Positions 43,594-52,565 of a stretch of 64,000 bases of DNA are shown piece after piece. The stretch spans positions 10,881 to 74,880 of the forward strand of contig CAJTVQ010000016.1 in NCBI GenBank assembly GCA_910579935.1, in the 5' to 3' direction. Below the pieces are notes generated by a model. It was not told where the DNA came from. It made no database searches and worked only from the letters and a program-made list of their open reading frames with translations. How positions within the stretch are numbered: position 1 is the stretch's first letter; the number at the start of each line of letters is the position of its first letter. Origin of the DNA: an uncultured Lachnospiraceae bacterium. GTDB lineage: Bacteria; Bacillota; Clostridia; Lachnospirales; Lachnospiraceae. A program made the translations under genes and the position numbers.

Positions 43594-44745
43594 GTGGCAG
43601 GAAATAAAAAAATACGGAAATTTTATCAAATATTAAAAATAACGGGAAAGAAGAGGAACAGAAACCTCATACAGGGCAGAAAGAAACTGCAAAAGACAGC
43701 GGCGCTGCTGCTGCTGTCAGCCGTTATGGGCGCCTGGGCAGGCTGCGGAAACAAAGAGGATACCGATACGAAGGTGGTGCTGACGACCGGATTTGCGAAG
43801 GACGAAATTTTCCGCATAGAAAGTATTTCCTGCACCTTGCCGGAGATCATGGTGTACCTGACCAATACGCAGAACCAGTACGAACGTGTGTACGGGCCGG
43901 AAATATGGCAGGCGAATGTGGAAGGCATTACGCTGGAGCAGAATATCAAGGATACGGCTTTGGCAAGGATTGCCCAGATTAAGTCCATGAATCTGCTGGC
44001 GGCGGAACACGGGGTGGAATTGTCAGAGCAGGAACAGGAAAATGCGGCAGCGGCGGCCAGGGCATATTATGGTTCCCTGAACGAGACGGAACGGGAACGG
44101 ATGGGAGTGACCGAAGAGATCGTTGCAAACCTGTATGCGGAGTATGGGCTGGCCAATAAAGTCTATCAGTTCATCATACGGGATATCAATCCGGAAATCA
44201 GCGATGATGAGGCGCGTACCATTACCGTACAGCATATACTGATCAAAACTTATGCACTGGACAGCAAGGGAGAAAAAATCGAGTATACGGAAACGGCGAA
44301 AACGGAGGCGTATAAAAAGGCCAGGGAAGTACTGGAGACGGCAAGGGAAGGTGAAACCGATTTTGAGCAGCTGGTGGAGCGCTACAGCGAGGACAGCAAA
44401 GCAACCTATTCCTTTGGCAAAGGGGATATGGAGCCGGAATTTGAGGAAGCAGCCTTTAATCTGGGAACAGGGGAGATCAGCGGAATTGTGGAAACCAGAT
44501 TCGGTTATCATATCATCAAATGCATCAGCACTTTTGACCGTGCGGAAACGGATGCCAATAAGGTGAAGATTGTAGAAGAGCGGAAAAAAGAAGTATTCGG
44601 TCAGGAGTATGACACGTTTGTAAAGTCACTGACGAGAAATCTGAACGAGGAAGTGTGGGAACAGGTGACATTTATCAATGACCCGCAGGTGACAACAGCG
44701 GATTTCTTTGATGTGTACGGGGAATATTTTGCAGCGGATCCGTAA
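43594..44745 (+). CDS. PrsA/PpiC-type lipoprotein foldase (parvulin peptidyl-prolyl isomerase)
   Basis: 383 residues from a GTG start. Basic residues (~1-35) precede a hydrophobic signal ending AGCGN, the lipobox. A SurA-like helical region (residues ~90-200) is followed by a parvulin domain (VQHILIKTY, DFEQLVERYSEDS, GTGEISGIVETRFGYHIIKC). Such lipoproteins fold secreted proteins at the outer membrane face. The basic N-terminal extension before the signal is long. It is 3 nt after the flavoprotein gene. Confidence 0.88.
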   Translation: MAGNKKIRKFYQILKITGKKRNRNLIQGRKKLQKTAALLLLSAVMGAWAGCGNKEDTDTKVVLTTGFAKDEIFRIESISCTLPEIMVYLTNTQNQYERVYGPEIWQANVEGITLEQNIKDTALARIAQIKSMNLLAAEHGVELSEQEQENAAAAARAYYGSLNETERERMGVTEEIVANLYAEYGLANKVYQFIIRDINPEISDDEARTITVQHILIKTYALDSKGEKIEYTETAKTEAYKKAREVLETAREGETDFEQLVERYSEDSKATYSFGKGDMEPEFEEAAFNLGTGEISGIVETRFGYHIIKCISTFDRAETDANKVKIVEERKKEVFGQEYDTFVKSLTRNLNEEVWEQVTFINDPQVTTADFFDVYGEYFAADP

Positions 44746-44827
44746 GGAAGATGTATGGGTAAGCAGGAGTTTACGAAAATTTTAGAAATCCGCAATCCTG
44801 CATAAATACAGGGAAAAACAGAAATTA

Positions 44828-44854
44828 TTAGCACTCGGAACAAATGAGTGCTAA
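44828..44854 (+). promoter_or_regulatory. CIRCE operator (HrcA binding site)
   Basis: TTAGCACTC, 9 nt, GAGTGCTAA: an exact match to the CIRCE consensus. It lies immediately 5' of the -35 box of the htpG promoter. HrcA repression relieved by heat or misfolded protein is the established role. Confidence 0.95.
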
Positions 44855-44861
44855 TTTTTTC

Positions 44862-44890
44862 TTGACTTTTTTTACGAGAGGAATTAAACT
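44862..44890 (+). promoter_or_regulatory. htpG promoter
   Basis: TTGACT (44862-44867), 17-bp spacer, TAAACT (44885-44890), starting 7 bp after the CIRCE operator. Confidence 0.7.
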
Positions 44891-45000
44891 TTGATTATGC
44901 GGCGGTGCGGAGCATTTCCGTACCGGAAAGAACAGAAAAGGGAAGACTGAAAAGGAAATCAGAAAATCAAAATTGAAAAGAGAAAGGGAAGTGGATCTAC

Positions 45001-47154
45001 ATGGCAGCAAAGCATGGTAATTTGTCAATTAACAGCGATAATATTTTTCCGATTATTAAGAAATGGCTGTACTCGGATCATGATATTTTCATGAGGGAGC
45101 TTATTTCCAACGGATGCGACGCGATTACAAAGCTGAAGAAGTTGGAAATGATGGGAGAGTGTACCCTGCCGGACGATTATAAGGCAAAGATACGGGTTGT
45201 CGCAAATCCGGAGGAGAAGACGCTGAAATTTATTGATAACGGTATCGGCATGACAGCGGAAGAAGTGGAAGAATATATTAACCAGATTGCTTTTTCCGGT
45301 GCAACGGACTTTTTTGAAAAATATAAGGACAAGACGAACGAAGACCAGATCATCGGTCATTTCGGCTTAGGTTTTTATTCTGCATTTATGGTAGCGGATC
45401 AGGTGCATATCGATTCCCTTTCCTACAAGGAAGGCGCTGTGCCGGTGCATTGGGAATGCGACGGCGGAACGGAGTTTGATATGGAGGAAGGTTCCCGCAC
45501 AGAGGTTGGTACGGAGATCACGCTTTTCATCAATGAGGACTGCTTGGAGTTCTGCAATGAGTATAAAGCGAGGGAAGTGATTAAGAAATACTGTTCCTTC
45601 ATGCCTACCGAAATCTATCTGGAAAAGGAAAATACCACAGAGACCCAGATTATCAAGGCAGAAGAAAAGCTGGATACCGACACGGTGGTAGAAGAGATTG
45701 CAAAGGAGAAGGAAGAAGACGAGCAGAAGCTGAAAATCGTAAAAAGACCGGAACTTTTGAACGATACCACACCTTTGTGGACCAAGCATCCCAACGAGTG
45801 TACGAAAGAAGAGTATTTGGAATTTTACCGAAAGGTATTTCAGGATTACAAAGAACCGCTGTTCTGGATTCATTTGAATATGGATTATCCGTTTAATTTA
45901 AAAGGAATTTTATATTTCCCGAAAATCAACATGGAATATGAGTCCATTGAAGGAACCATCAAATTGTATAACAATCAGGTGTTCATCGCGGACAATATCA
46001 AAGAAGTGATTCCGGAATTCCTGCTTTTATTAAAGGGTGTCATCGACTGTCCGGACCTGCCGCTGAACGTGTCCAGAAGCGCGCTGCAGAACGACGGATT
46101 TGTGAAAAAGATTTCCGATTATATTTCGAAAAAGGTGGCGGACAAATTATCCGGTATGTGCAAGACAGAGAAAGAAGAATACGATAAATACTGGGACGAT
46201 ATCAGCCCGTTTATCAAATTCGGCTGCTTAAAGGATGACAAATTCTGCGAAAAGATGACAGACTACATTCTCTTTAAGAATCTGGAAGGCAAATATCTGA
46301 CCCTGCCCGAATGTCTGGAGGTCGGCAAGACGGATACGGAAGAAAATGCCACGGATGAAAACGGCAGTCAGGCGGAAGCGGAAGCTGCGGAAAGCGGCGC
46401 TGCCGAAGCCGGAGAGGCACAGGAAGAAAAGGAAGAAACCGGAGCCGTGGATGAAGACGGCAACCGCGTAGAAGCGGAAATCGTAGAGGATGCCGAAGCA
46501 GAAGATGCGGAAGAGGATGAGGAAGAAGAGGAAGAAAAGAAAGAGAAGATCATCTACTATGTGACCGACGAACAGCAGCAGAGCCAGTATATCAATATGT
46601 TTAAGTCCGCGAAAATGGATGCGGTCATACTGACCCACAGCATTGACCAGCCGTTCATTTCTCAGCTGGAAGCGAAAAACGAAGGCATCCGCTTTATGCG
46701 TATTGATGCGGACCTGACGGATTCTCTGAAATCCAAGACCTCCAAAAAAGCGGCAAAGGAGATGGAGGAGCAGGCAGAGGAAATCGCAAAGATTATGAAG
46801 AAAGCATTGAAGAAAGAGAATCTTACGGTAAAAGTGGAGAAGTTAAAGAACAAGAAAGTTTCTTCCATGATTACGGTTTCCGAGGAAAGCCGGCGTATGC
46901 AGGATATGATGCGTATGTATTCCATGAACGGTGCGGATATGGGGATGTTCGGCAAAGAAGGTGAGACTCTCATCCTCAATGCCAGCCATCCGCTGGTGCA
47001 GTATGTACTGGACAACAAAGAGGGTGAAAACGTGACGATGATCTGCGAACAGCTGTATGACCTGGCACAGATTCAGAACGCACCGCTGGCACCGGAAGCG
47101 ATGACGAAATTTATTGCGAGAAGCAATGACATTATGATGCTGCTTACCAGATAA
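45001..47154 (+). CDS. htpG: Molecular chaperone HtpG (Hsp90)
   Basis: 717 residues versus ~625 usually. The GHKL ATPase domain has ELISNGCDAI, DNGIGMT and GHFGLGFYSAFMVAD. The middle domain has VDCPDLPLNVSRSALQ-like IDCPDLPLNVSRS. The C-terminal dimerisation region ends PLAPEAMTKFIARSNDIMMLL. An extra, very acidic segment rich in E, A and D occupies about residues 445-515, between the middle and C-terminal domains. It accounts for most of the excess length. Expression is probably under HrcA via the upstream CIRCE. Confidence 0.95.
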   Translation: MAAKHGNLSINSDNIFPIIKKWLYSDHDIFMRELISNGCDAITKLKKLEMMGECTLPDDYKAKIRVVANPEEKTLKFIDNGIGMTAEEVEEYINQIAFSGATDFFEKYKDKTNEDQIIGHFGLGFYSAFMVADQVHIDSLSYKEGAVPVHWECDGGTEFDMEEGSRTEVGTEITLFINEDCLEFCNEYKAREVIKKYCSFMPTEIYLEKENTTETQIIKAEEKLDTDTVVEEIAKEKEEDEQKLKIVKRPELLNDTTPLWTKHPNECTKEEYLEFYRKVFQDYKEPLFWIHLNMDYPFNLKGILYFPKINMEYESIEGTIKLYNNQVFIADNIKEVIPEFLLLLKGVIDCPDLPLNVSRSALQNDGFVKKISDYISKKVADKLSGMCKTEKEEYDKYWDDISPFIKFGCLKDDKFCEKMTDYILFKNLEGKYLTLPECLEVGKTDTEENATDENGSQAEAEAAESGAAEAGEAQEEKEETGAVDEDGNRVEAEIVEDAEAEDAEEDEEEEEEKKEKIIYYVTDEQQQSQYINMFKSAKMDAVILTHSIDQPFISQLEAKNEGIRFMRIDADLTDSLKSKTSKKAAKEMEEQAEEIAKIMKKALKKENLTVKVEKLKNKKVSSMITVSEESRRMQDMMRMYSMNGADMGMFGKEGETLILNASHPLVQYVLDNKEGENVTMICEQLYDLAQIQNAPLAPEAMTKFIARSNDIMMLLTR

Positions 47155-47193
47155 TTTTAAGGTTTAACCGGGCGGATGCCCGCACAGCCTGAA

Positions 47194-47237
47194 AACCCCT
47201 GCATATAATGTGGTAAACATATATGCAGAGGTTTTTT
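47194..47237 (+). terminator. Terminator of htpG, overlapping the next gene's ribosome site
   Basis: AACCCCTGCATATA (47194-47207) with TATATGCAGAGGTT (47220-47233), one mismatch, then TTTTTT. The AGAGG inside the 3' arm also serves as ribosome site for the ATG at 47238. Confidence 0.8.
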
Positions 47238-47927
47238 ATGCCTGTAAATATTACTCATGCCGCACAGAGAAGCGACAGTCCCTATGCGGGAAACCTGAAA
47301 GTCAGCGTAACCTCCACGTTGGGGATGATACCCATCAGCAATGCCACGGTCAGGATTTCCTATAAAGGGATGCCGGATTCCGTTATAGAAACGCTAAACA
47401 CTGACATATCGGGACAAACCGAGGAGATAGGTCTTCCGGCCCCGCCGCTGGAATACAGTCTGGAGCCTGGAAGCGAGCAGCCGTATTCCGAGTACAATAT
47501 TGAAGTCACGGCACCGGGATATGAGCCGGTAATGGTATCGGGAACGGAAATACTGGCGGATACGCTGGCACTGCAGCCGATCGAGATGATACCGGTGGAG
47601 GAAGAGCAGCAGGAAGAAGATACGATTGTTATTCCGGATCATACGTTGTATGGTGAATATCCGCCTAAAATACCGGAAGATGAGATCAAACCCATGGACG
47701 AGACCGGCGAGATCGTACTTAGCAGGGTGGTGATACCCGAATATGTGGTGGTTCACGACGGTGTGCCCGGCGATTCCACTGCGCCAAATTATTATGTCAG
47801 GTATAAGGATTATATCAAAAACGTGGCTTCCTCCGAAATTTATGCCACATGGCCGGAAAATGCCATTTATGCCAATATTCTTGCGATCATGTCGGTGACT
47901 TTAAACAGGGTATATACGGAGTGGTAG
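47238..47927 (+). pseudogene. C-terminally truncated peptidoglycan-binding/spore-cortex-type protein
   Basis: 229 codons. The sequence looks like the N-terminal part of a clostridial family with beta-sandwich repeats (NLKVSVTSTLG, ISYKGMPDSVIETL, TDISGQTEEIGLPAPPLEYSL). It ends YVRYKDYIKNVASSEIYATWPENAIYANILAIMSVTLNRVYTEW and stops there. From memory, full-length members continue with YR-x-x-GYDF-type sequence and a further ~150 residues. Here the stop TAG replaces the expected tyrosine, a second stop follows 4 codons on, and the rest is absent from the 114-nt gap. A truncated but working short protein cannot be excluded. Confidence 0.6.
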
Positions 47928-47959
47928 CAAAACCAATAGATTTCCGGAAGTTTAGCATA

Positions 47960-47988
47960 TTGCTTTTCCGTGGCAAATATTGTATGAT
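47960..47988 (+). promoter_or_regulatory. Promoter of the secreted repeat-protein gene
   Basis: TTGCTT (47960-47965), 17-bp spacer, TATGAT (47983-47988), 54 bp before the ATG at 48042. Confidence 0.6.
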
Positions 47989-48041
47989 TAACTCAAATTA
48001 TAGGTAAAGACCAGGCAATGGCATGATATGGAGGAAGCATT

Positions 48042-49157
48042 ATGAAAAAGAATCAGATTGCGAAGTTATGTATGGCGGCCTGCCTCGTACTTGGCATGTT
48101 TATGATACCGGTAAACCGGATGGAGGTACGGGCAGCGGCTTCGGTGATGGCAACGGTACAGGGAACGGTTATGTCGGGAACGACGACTGAACTGCTGAAA
48201 CTTTCCACCAAAGAAGGTGATATGGAAATTAAGCTGGACAGCGGAACCGATACAAGCGCCTGCAAAATTCTGCTGCCGGATTATAAAATCAGCGTTTCCG
48301 TTTCCCATGGTTCGGATGGCTATCTCCATGCGGTGAAGATTACTACGGAAGCACAGACTCCGGCGGTGACACTTGATTTTTCCACATCCGCCAATGTGAC
48401 GGGCACGATTGGCGACAAGACGACGAGTGAAATCCTGTATTTTAATACCCAGCAGGGGGAGATGGAGATTAAGCTGGATGCGACTACCAATATGAGCGGA
48501 TGTTCGGTTCTGGTGGTGGACAAGAGTTACAGCATTACCTGTGTGCGGGGGTCGGATGCTTATATGCATGCCGTCAGCATTTCAGATGCGGGAATGGCGG
48601 CAGGGACATCGTCCCCTTCTTCCCCGGCTTCTCCGGTAACGCCTTCTACGACAGTGCCTGTTTCCTCCGGTCTTACACCTGCACCGACAGGAACCGTAAC
48701 GGCCGCTACCGGGACGGTTTCCGGAACCGTTGCGGAAAACACAAAGGAAAACCTTCTGTACCTGTCTACCAAGGATGGCGAAATGCAGTTTGCAATCGAC
48801 AGCAGCACGGATGCCAGGAGCGGTGTGGTGCTTACTCCCGGTAATAAACTGACGGTTTCTTTTTATCATGGTTCGGATGCTTATCTCCATGCGGTCAGTC
48901 TGTCAGGACAAAAGGATGCGCCTTCCATGGCGCAGATGGATACGTCCGATGTTGCAACGGTAACCGGAACGGTAGGAGATGAATCAAGCGAGAGTGTGCT
49001 GTATCTGGATACGCCGCAGGGGGAGATGCAGCTGAAGCTAGATGCGGTAAACAGCATCAGTAACTGCAAAGTGTTTGTGGCCGGAAAGAAACTCAGTCTG
49101 ACCTGCACGCGTGGTTCGGATGCCTATATGCATGCAATCGATATTACAGGGATGTAG
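48042..49157 (+). CDS. Secreted protein with four tandem ~70-residue repeats
   Basis: 371 residues with a signal peptide ending near VRA (residue ~32). Four repeats lie at about residues 38-106, 117-186, 222-290 and 303-371. Each has V-x-GTV, then L-x-LST-x-x-GEMxIKLD, a cysteine or valine-rich strand and a closing HGSDAYLHAV or RGSDAYMHAV. Repeats 2 and 4 are closest to each other, as are 1 and 3, suggesting duplication of a two-repeat unit. A proline/serine/threonine-rich linker separates the halves. I know no named domain that matches; a beta-barrel-like wall or ligand-binding module is inferred. AGGAGG-like GGAGG precedes the ATG. Confidence 0.8.
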   Translation: MKKNQIAKLCMAACLVLGMFMIPVNRMEVRAAASVMATVQGTVMSGTTTELLKLSTKEGDMEIKLDSGTDTSACKILLPDYKISVSVSHGSDGYLHAVKITTEAQTPAVTLDFSTSANVTGTIGDKTTSEILYFNTQQGEMEIKLDATTNMSGCSVLVVDKSYSITCVRGSDAYMHAVSISDAGMAAGTSSPSSPASPVTPSTTVPVSSGLTPAPTGTVTAATGTVSGTVAENTKENLLYLSTKDGEMQFAIDSSTDARSGVVLTPGNKLTVSFYHGSDAYLHAVSLSGQKDAPSMAQMDTSDVATVTGTVGDESSESVLYLDTPQGEMQLKLDAVNSISNCKVFVAGKKLSLTCTRGSDAYMHAIDITGM

Positions 49158-49234
49158 GACGGAAGGAACAGATGCTGCATACCCAGAGCGGGAATTACAT
49201 ATTTATATTAAAAAGCAGCGGGGAAAGCTGGAAT

Positions 49235-49390
49235 ATGTGTGAGGAACGCATTGTAGAGTATGAAATCATTTACCGGAATAAGGAGATGAAAGTCACGCTG
49301 GAATTTCCGGAGAAAACGGACGGTAAGGCGGAGAGAGAACTTGGCGACCGGTTGAAAGAACTGTATCTGCGGAGGGCCGGACATGAGTAA
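49235..49390 (+). CDS. Small protein preceding the serine recombinase
   Basis: 51 residues beginning MCEERIVEYEIIYRNKEMKVTLEFPEK and ending in a helical, arginine-rich part. GGGGAAAGC is the only purine-rich stretch upstream. It overlaps the recombinase start by 8 nt, so the two are translated together. Short charged proteins at this place accompany integrases in mobile elements; no specific family is recognised. A longer in-frame start at 49172 exists but has no ribosome site. Confidence 0.6.
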   Translation: MCEERIVEYEIIYRNKEMKVTLEFPEKTDGKAERELGDRLKELYLRRAGHE

Positions 49391-51107
49391 GAAAGTCAGG
49401 ACACTGCTGAGAGTATCTTCGAAACAGCAGCTGCATGAGGATGATATTCCGGTACAGCGCGCGGAAGCGCGGCAGTATATCGAGGGCCGTTCCGGATGGG
49501 TATTTGACAGAGAGTATATAGAAAAGGCAGTATCCGGTTATAAGAACGGTGTGGAAGACCGGGAAGTGCTCCAGGAAATTCTAGCGGATGCGAAGGAAAA
49601 ACAATTTGATATCCTGCTTACTTATATGTCGGACCGGATTGGCAGGCAGGAGGAATACAGCTTTTATGTGGCCGCATTGAACCGGCTTGGAATTGAAGTA
49701 TGGACGATTAAGGACGGGCAGCTGAAGACGGAGGAGCATATTGATAAACTGCTGAATTATATCCGTTTCTGGCAGAATGAAGGCGAGAGTAAAAAGACCG
49801 GAATGCGGGTACGGGATACACAGAGGGAATTGGTAAAAGCGGGGAAATTTGTGGGCGGAAGGGCGCCGTTCGGTTACCGGCTGGTGCCATCCGGTATGGT
49901 GAGCAGCCATGGGAGACTGCTGAAAAAGCTGGAAATAGTCGGAGAAGATGCAAATACGGTCCGGAGGATTTTTGAACTGGCAGTGCATCAGGGAATGGGC
50001 TATGTGCGGATTGCCGGAGAATTAAATCGTCAGGACATTCCGGCGGTTTCCGGCGGGGAATGGAAGGCGGGAACCATAAGGGGGATATTGACCAATCCTG
50101 TCTATATGGGATATCTTGCGATTGGCAGACGGGAGAACCACGGGACTTTGACGAGGTTAGACAGGCGGGAATGGGTCTATTCCGAGGAGCAGATACAGGA
50201 ACTGGTGATTGTGTCGGCACAGCTTTGGGAGCGTGCGCAGGAGATAAGGGAAGCCAGAAAAGAGAAAATCCGGACTGCCGGGGAGCGGACGTCACAGACG
50301 TGCAGGGAAGGCAGCCGGATACCTTTTTGTACCGGCGGAAAGCTTGCATTAATGGGATTCGTTTACTGCGGTCACTGCGGCAGACGGTTGGAAAACGGGA
50401 GTTATTATAACCGGTGGGTTACGAAATCCGGAGAAAGGAAAGCTGCCTTTACCGGCAGATATATATGCCGTGGAAAATGCGGCGGATGTTCCGGCTATTC
50501 ACGGGAACTGCTGGAGTCTGTGGTTTTCCGGGCTGTGGAAGACTATATGATGCAGATAGATTTTGTGGATGTGTCTGGAGATATGAGAGAGTTACGGGAG
50601 AGAAAAAGAAAGCGGGCAGAAAAGGAATGGAAGGCAGCCTGCAGGCAGTTGGATCGCCTGAGGCAGGATATTGCAACATTGGAAGAAAAAATCCCGGAAG
50701 CGATACGCGGTACCGGTTATTTCAGTGAAGAGAAGCTGGCTTCCATGCTGAAAGAAAAGGAGCAGGACCTGCAGGAAGGAAAACGGAAAAAAGAACAGGC
50801 GGAAAGGGAATGGAAGGAAGCGGAGAGGCAGAACCGCATTGAAGAGAAGGCGGCTGACCTTCCGGACTGGAAAGAAGAGTTCCGCAATGCCGGCATCCCG
50901 GCTAAACGAATGCTGCTTTCTTCCCTCATTTGTGGAATCCAGGTAAAGGAGGAAGAAATACGGATCTGCTTTAAAGTATGTCAGGGGAGTGCGATACACG
51001 GAACCGATGGCTTCGGGGTACCGGAATCGTCATTGATTGAGGGTGGCAGGGAGGTTTGGCTGGACAGGCTGGTAGTCAGGGTTGACAGGGGGAATGCAAC
51101 TGAATGA
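49383..51107 (+). CDS. Large serine recombinase
   Basis: 574 residues. The resolvase domain has the catalytic serine in LLRVSSKQQ (residues 12-13) and the conserved arginines in SDRIGR and the GMRVRDTQREL stretch. The recombinase domain (GRAPFGYRLV, GEWKAGTIRGILTNPVYMGYL) and a zinc-ribbon with coiled coil (YCGHCGRRL ... ICRGKCGG) follow. Such enzymes integrate and excise mobile elements or phages by recombining attP and attB. It opens the accessory region. Element ends were not identified by eye. Confidence 0.92.
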   Translation: MSKKVRTLLRVSSKQQLHEDDIPVQRAEARQYIEGRSGWVFDREYIEKAVSGYKNGVEDREVLQEILADAKEKQFDILLTYMSDRIGRQEEYSFYVAALNRLGIEVWTIKDGQLKTEEHIDKLLNYIRFWQNEGESKKTGMRVRDTQRELVKAGKFVGGRAPFGYRLVPSGMVSSHGRLLKKLEIVGEDANTVRRIFELAVHQGMGYVRIAGELNRQDIPAVSGGEWKAGTIRGILTNPVYMGYLAIGRRENHGTLTRLDRREWVYSEEQIQELVIVSAQLWERAQEIREARKEKIRTAGERTSQTCREGSRIPFCTGGKLALMGFVYCGHCGRRLENGSYYNRWVTKSGERKAAFTGRYICRGKCGGCSGYSRELLESVVFRAVEDYMMQIDFVDVSGDMRELRERKRKRAEKEWKAACRQLDRLRQDIATLEEKIPEAIRGTGYFSEEKLASMLKEKEQDLQEGKRKKEQAEREWKEAERQNRIEEKAADLPDWKEEFRNAGIPAKRMLLSSLICGIQVKEEEIRICFKVCQGSAIHGTDGFGVPESSLIEGGREVWLDRLVVRVDRGNATE

Positions 51108-51148
51108 TACAATTTGAAACAGCTCATATTTTAGATGGGATTGAGACG

Positions 51149-51188
51149 ATCGGAAAGACGAAACTGTGCAATGTCTTTCCGATTTTTC
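51149..51188 (+). terminator. Terminator of the recombinase gene
   Basis: ATCGGAAAGAC (51149-51159) with GTCTTTCCGAT (51173-51183), then TTTTCC. It follows the recombinase stop by 42 nt. The 350-bp gap 51108-51457 otherwise holds only the promoter listed next. Confidence 0.75.
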
Positions 51189-51287
51189 CTGTTCCGAAAA
51201 TTTGGAGACAGGGCAGAGTGTTGCGAATGAAGCGACAGATTCTGCAGAGAGAAGTTATCAGTACCGGTTACTGTTTATGATTAATGA

Positions 51288-51316
51288 TGTACAAAAAGGT
51301 GGGAACTGGGTATAAT
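51288..51316 (+). promoter_or_regulatory. Likely promoter of the AAA ATPase/nuclease pair
   Basis: TATAAT at 51311-51316 with TGTACA 17 bp upstream (51288-51293). This makes the earlier in-frame ATG at 51284 unlikely and leaves a leader of about 135 nt before the start at 51458. Confidence 0.5.
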
Positions 51317-51457
51317 ATGAATTATAGTAAACGACATAACAAATTTCTGTTTCAGGTTTTTGCCAAAGTCATATACGGAAGCTTTTACAAGACCGAAAAC
51401 GAAATTTTTAATGTCGTTAACTATAGAAACGTAATAAAATGTGGATGGAGACAAACT

Positions 51458-52555
51458 ATGGCAATTAAAATGATAGAAATTTTGAATGTAATGGTGTTCA
51501 GACGTCATTTGAGAAAAAATAATGCTGATTCTAAAAATATAAAAGAAGGTGACACATTTAATGATGGATTCAAAATGGAATTTTGTGATGGAATAAATGT
51601 TCTACTTGGTGAAAACGGAGTTGGAAAGACAACTATCCTGAAAATGATTTATGCAGCAACGCAATGGTCAATCAGGCAGGCGGATCCGGGAAAAACAAAG
51701 AGCTTGGTACAATTTTTCTCTAACAGCCTGAAAGATAGTGATGCTTTAAAAAATGCAGAGAATAAAGAAGATTATTGTTATTACAGAGTATCAGACGGTA
51801 CGCACAGCTTTGAAGACAGTCTTTCTCATAAAGTCATACTTAATTACGATAAATGGCTTGGGTTGGATATACAGTCTGTATTTATTCCTACGACAGAAAT
51901 GCTATCCCATGCAAAGGGATTTCTGGCGATGAATCAGAAATATAATATGCCTTTTGATGGGACACAGATAGATATTATTGTAAATGCTTCTTTGCCGGAA
52001 ACACGGGAGGTCCCATCTGTTATGAGCGGCATTCTTGATAAAATCAGTGATGTAATTGATGGAACGGTTATTTTGGAGAATGATTCTTTTTATATGTTAA
52101 AAAAGGATGGCAGAAAAGTGGATTTTTCATTAGAGGCGGAGGGGTTACGCAAATTAGGTTTGCTTTGGAAACTGATACGAAATGGTCTCCTGGAGAAAGG
52201 GACGGTTCTTTTATGGGATGAGCCGGAAGCAAATCTGAATCCTGAATTGTATCCTCTTGTTGCAGAGATTTTGCTGGAATTACAGAAAAACGGAACCCAG
52301 ATTTTTGTAGCGACACACAGTTACAATTTTGCAAAATATTTAGAAATACGACGCGCAAACAAGGAACAGGTGATGTTTCATAATTTGTACAAGAGCCGGA
52401 ACTTGTTTTCAGATGAAATGCAAAAGATATTTCCAAGGATGGATGATAATAGCGAGGCAATATATAGCCAGTCAGCATACAGGATGGATGAAATCAGGTT
52501 TAATCATATTATGATTGCAGATAATAAACTGCTTGATGAAATATATGAACTGTAA
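51458..52555 (+). CDS. AAA family ATPase (AAA_15/OLD-like)
   Basis: 365 residues from the ATG at 51458 (GGATGGAG upstream). Walker A GENGVGKTT is at residues 51-59 with the K at 57. The Walker B/signature LLWDEPEANLNPEL has D254 and E255. The switch histidine is in ATHSYNFAKY near residue 290. This is the SMC/ABC-like OLD-AAA layout, which is frequent in anti-phage systems (for example AriA in PARIS, or OLD and Gabija GajA). The insert between A and B is ~190 residues. The nuclease gene begins 10 bp after its stop, so they form a tight operon. Confidence 0.85.
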   Translation: MAIKMIEILNVMVFRRHLRKNNADSKNIKEGDTFNDGFKMEFCDGINVLLGENGVGKTTILKMIYAATQWSIRQADPGKTKSLVQFFSNSLKDSDALKNAENKEDYCYYRVSDGTHSFEDSLSHKVILNYDKWLGLDIQSVFIPTTEMLSHAKGFLAMNQKYNMPFDGTQIDIIVNASLPETREVPSVMSGILDKISDVIDGTVILENDSFYMLKKDGRKVDFSLEAEGLRKLGLLWKLIRNGLLEKGTVLLWDEPEANLNPELYPLVAEILLELQKNGTQIFVATHSYNFAKYLEIRRANKEQVMFHNLYKSRNLFSDEMQKIFPRMDDNSEAIYSQSAYRMDEIRFNHIMIADNKLLDEIYEL

Positions 52556-52565
52556 GAGGATACCT

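Noticed and set aside
47238..47927. Complete gene for a secreted protein
   Set aside because: It has no signal peptide and stops where homologues seem to continue; the likely reading is a truncated gene.
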